Shown here: piece by piece, positions 6,502 through 7,639 of the stretch
Layout: the number at the start of each line of letters is the position of its first letter
How positions within the stretch are numbered: position 1 is the first letter of the stretch
From: Desulfobulbaceae bacterium
GTDB lineage: Bacteria > Desulfobacterota > Desulfobulbia > Desulfobulbales > UBA5123
Assembly: GCA_029865195.1 (NCBI GenBank)
Contig: JAOUHH010000136.1
Coordinates: 1-7,639 of the forward strand
Direction: 5' to 3'
Length of the DNA: 7,639 bases
The notes under the pieces: model-generated
What the model saw: the letters and a program-made list of their open reading frames with translations, nothing else
What the model was told of the DNA's origin: nothing
Databases searched by the model: none
Position numbers and translations under genes: made by a program

Positions 6502-6972
6502 ATGGATACCAACACCTACATGCGGCAGGCCATCGCCCTGGCGCTTGAGAAGATGAACGACTACGAGGGCGGCCCCTTTGGCGCGCTGGTCGTGAAGGAT
6601 GGACTGGTCATCGGCCGGGGTTGGAACCGGGTCACCTCCAGCAACGATCCCACCGCCCACGCCGAGGTCACCGCCATCCGCGACGCCTGCAAGAACATCG
6701 AGGATTTCAGCCTCGCCGGCTGCGACCTCTACGTCAACTGCGAGCCCTGTCCCATGTGCCTGGCCGCCGCCTACTGGGCCGGGATCAAGACCATCTACTA
6801 CGCCGCAACCCGCAAGGATGCCGCCGCCATCGGCTTTGCCGACGACCACATCTACGACGAGTTCGCCAAGCCCATCGGCCAGCGCGCCATCCCCATGGTG
6901 CAACTGATGCGGGATGAAAACCTGCCGGTTTTCAACGCCTGGAACAACCTGGAAGGCAAGATCAACTATTAA
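6502..6972 (+). CDS. guaD: Guanine deaminase (cytidine-deaminase fold, GuaD type)
   Basis: GuaD hydrolyses guanine to xanthine and ammonia in the cytoplasm, feeding purine salvage or catabolism. The protein is 156 residues, the same length as Bacillus subtilis GuaD, and the key residues fall at the same numbers: zinc ligands H53, C83 and C86 (in HAE and CEPCPMC), catalytic E55, and a C-terminal tyrosine Y156. In the B. subtilis structure the C-terminal segment is swapped between subunits and completes the active site; here the tail FNAWNNLEGKINY keeps that pattern. The N-terminal GGPFGALVVKDG and TSSNDPTAHAEVTAIR are also typical. This distinguishes it from tRNA adenosine deaminase TadA, which lacks this tail. 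It is monocistronic: divergent from plsY, with its own promoter and a strong terminator. No xanthine dehydrogenase or purine transporter is adjacent. The substrate is assigned from family resemblance. Confidence 0.9.
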   Translation: MDTNTYMRQAIALALEKMNDYEGGPFGALVVKDGLVIGRGWNRVTSSNDPTAHAEVTAIRDACKNIEDFSLAGCDLYVNCEPCPMCLAAAYWAGIKTIYYAATRKDAAAIGFADDHIYDEFAKPIGQRAIPMVQLMRDENLPVFNAWNNLEGKINY

Positions 6973-6974
6973 GC

Positions 6975-7007
6975 AGTCGGGCCATGCACCAACGGTCCGA
7001 CTTTTTT
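6975..7007 (+). terminator. Intrinsic terminator of guaD
   Basis: A 9-bp stem (AGTCGGGCC at 6975-6983 with GGTCCGACT at 6994-7002, one G-U pair) with a 10-base loop is followed by a run of six T (7002-7007). It begins two bases after the guaD stop codon. Confidence 0.88.
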
Positions 7008-7049
7008 AATCATACAATCCTAACAAACACTACATACCAACACGAGCCC

Positions 7050-7156
7050 GTAACGCTTCAGATGTGCCACAGATGCGGACAAGCAAGCCGGCGAAGCATA
7101 GCCCGCTATGTGAGCAGGGTTGATCGTTCGCAGATGGGGTGCAGCTGGAGCGTTAC
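7050..7156. repeat. 107-base imperfect palindrome (candidate dispersed repeat or structured RNA)
   Basis: The ends are exact inverted repeats (GTAACGCT at 7050-7057, AGCGTTAC at 7149-7156), extended to 11 of 12 by CAG/CTG. Folding continues inward with TG/CA, a TGCG-n-AC helix, scattered pairs, and an apical CATAG/CTATG stem (7097-7101 with 7106-7110). The apical loop sits at the exact centre of the element, so the whole unit folds as one long rod. It lies between the guaD terminator and the hcp operator. It has no convincing coding content. It could be a palindromic interspersed repeat, a remnant MITE, or a transcribed structured RNA. Copy number cannot be judged from this window. The 42 bases before it (7008-7049) are AT-rich with no feature seen. 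Confidence 0.7.
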
Positions 7157-7183
7157 AAAAAAGCAGGATTTTTTTGGTCCTAC

Positions 7184-7197
7184 TTGACTCAAGTCAA
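7184..7197. promoter_or_regulatory. FNR/HcpR-type operator upstream of hcp
   Basis: TTGAC-TCAA-GTCAA is a perfect 5+5 inverted repeat with a four-base spacer, the CRP/FNR-family layout. It differs from the FNR consensus TTGAT-N4-ATCAA at the inner base of each half and matches the TTGAC/GTCAA halves described for HcpR, the regulator of hcp in anaerobes. Its centre (7190.5) lies at -41.5 relative to the start predicted from the -10 element below, the classic class II activator position. Confidence 0.8.
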
Positions 7198-7219
7198 AGT
7201 CTTCAACGGTGCCGTCAGC

Positions 7220-7232
7220 TATTCTGGGATCA
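7220..7232 (+). promoter_or_regulatory. Predicted -10 element and start of hcp
   Basis: TATTCT (7220-7225, 4 of 6 to TATAAT) would place +1 at the A of 7232. No -35 element is present; the activator site occupies that region, as expected for an activator-dependent promoter. The leader would be about 62 bases, ending in the AAGGAG ribosome binding site (7281-7286). Confidence 0.5.
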
Positions 7233-7293
7233 ACAGCACAACGGTGATTCTGAAATAGCCACCCATTAATCATTCTTTATAAGGAGCAACACA

Positions 7294-7639
7294 ATGTTTT
7301 GTAACCAGTGTGAGCAAACGGCAAAGGGAATAGCATGCACCACCGTCGGCGTCTGCGGCAAGCAGTCTGATGTCGCCGCCCTCCAGGATCTCCTCACCCA
7401 CGCGGTGCAGGGGCTTTCCCTCTTCGCGGTCGAAGGGCGCAAGGCGGGCATCGTTGACGCCGAGACCAACCTCTTTACCTGCGAGGCGATCTTCTCCTGC
7501 CTGACCAACGTCGACTTCGACCCGGCCCGTTTCGAGCAGATGATCAAGAAGGCGGTTTCCCTTCGCGAGGCGATGAAGGCCAAGGTTGCCGCTGCCGGCG
7601 GCAAGACCGATTTTGCCAACCCTGCCGCCACCTTCACCC
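7294..7639 (+). CDS. hcp: Hybrid cluster protein (hydroxylamine reductase), 5' part
   Basis: Hcp carries an N-terminal Fe-S cluster and a hybrid Fe-S-O cluster. It reduces hydroxylamine in vitro, and in E. coli acts as a nitric oxide reductase under anaerobic nitrosative stress. Only the first 115 codons are in the window and the frame is open to the edge; full proteins are roughly 540-550 residues. The start MFCNQCEQT is typical. The four cysteines C3, C6, C15 and C21 are spaced C-x2-C-x8-C-x5-C, the short pattern of strict anaerobes, unlike the longer C-x2-C-x11-C-x6-C of enterobacterial Hcp. The motif VGVCGKQSDVAALQD also fits. AAGGAG lies 7 bases before the ATG. Control by an FNR/HcpR-type activator is predicted from the upstream palindrome. 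Whether a ferredoxin or reductase partner gene follows cannot be seen. Confidence 0.95.
   Translation, partial: MFCNQCEQTAKGIACTTVGVCGKQSDVAALQDLLTHAVQGLSLFAVEGRKAGIVDAETNLFTCEAIFSCLTNVDFDPARFEQMIKKAVSLREAMKAKVAAAGGKTDFANPAATFT

Noticed and set aside
5721..6548. A 275-codon plus-strand open frame opposite plsY and running into guaD
   Set aside because: The product is His/Gln/Asp-rich shadow sequence of plsY; it overlaps two clear genes and has no family signature.
6984..7187. A 67-codon plus-strand frame across the guaD terminator and the 107-base palindrome
   Set aside because: It starts inside the terminator loop, has no ribosome binding site, and its sequence is explained by the palindrome.
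7184..7197. The TTGAC palindrome as a true FNR site
   Set aside because: The half-sites are TTGAC/GTCAA rather than TTGAT/ATCAA, and the neighbour is hcp, so HcpR is the better first guess, though FNR binding is not excluded.
1..7639. Search for mobile elements, CRISPR arrays, tRNA/rRNA genes or a defence system
   Set aside because: No transposase or integrase motifs, no regularly spaced repeats, no tRNA-like cloverleaf and no toxin-antitoxin or nuclease cassette were seen. Apart from the intergenic elements described, the window is ordinary core chromosome.

Overview
The window is an ordinary-looking chromosomal stretch from a GC-rich, flagellated Gram-negative bacterium that has at least some anaerobic metabolism. 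Three things suggest a Desulfuromonadia/Geobacter-like member of Desulfobacterota: an Hcp with the short N-terminal cysteine spacing of anaerobes, an FNR/HcpR-type TTGAC-N4-GTCAA box in front of it, and a FlgM-type anti-sigma factor under a sigma-28 promoter. The taxon is inference; no rRNA or tRNA is present to fix it.

Layout. (1) 1-530: flgM (anti-sigma-28) on the minus strand, with its own intrinsic terminator (44-80) and a near-consensus sigma-28 promoter (481-507). (2) 597-3312: polA, complete DNA polymerase I with 5' nuclease, intact proofreading and polymerase motifs. Its sigma-70 promoter ends 8 bases before the ATG, so the mRNA is probably leaderless. (3) 3349-5354: a promoter and a PpiD-like inner-membrane-anchored periplasmic peptidyl-prolyl isomerase/chaperone. 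(4) 5386-6320, minus strand: plsY (acyl-phosphate glycerol-3-phosphate acyltransferase), overlapping by GTGA with a small J-domain protein. (5) 6466-7007: guaD (guanine deaminase), again with a -10-like box next to the ATG and no Shine-Dalgarno, closed by a clear terminator. (6) 7008-7293: a regulatory intergenic region with a 107-base nearly palindromic element, an A-tract/T-tract, and an FNR/HcpR-type operator placed exactly where a class II activator should sit. (7) 7294-end: the 5' part of hcp (hybrid cluster protein), cut by the window edge.

The genes do not form one pathway. They are separate housekeeping units (replication/repair, envelope protein folding, phospholipid synthesis, purine salvage) next to a flagellar checkpoint gene and a nitrosative-stress gene. 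I see no phage, transposase, CRISPR array or defence cassette. The least explained sequence is the 107-base palindromic element at 7050-7156. The clearest regulatory prediction is the hcp promoter.
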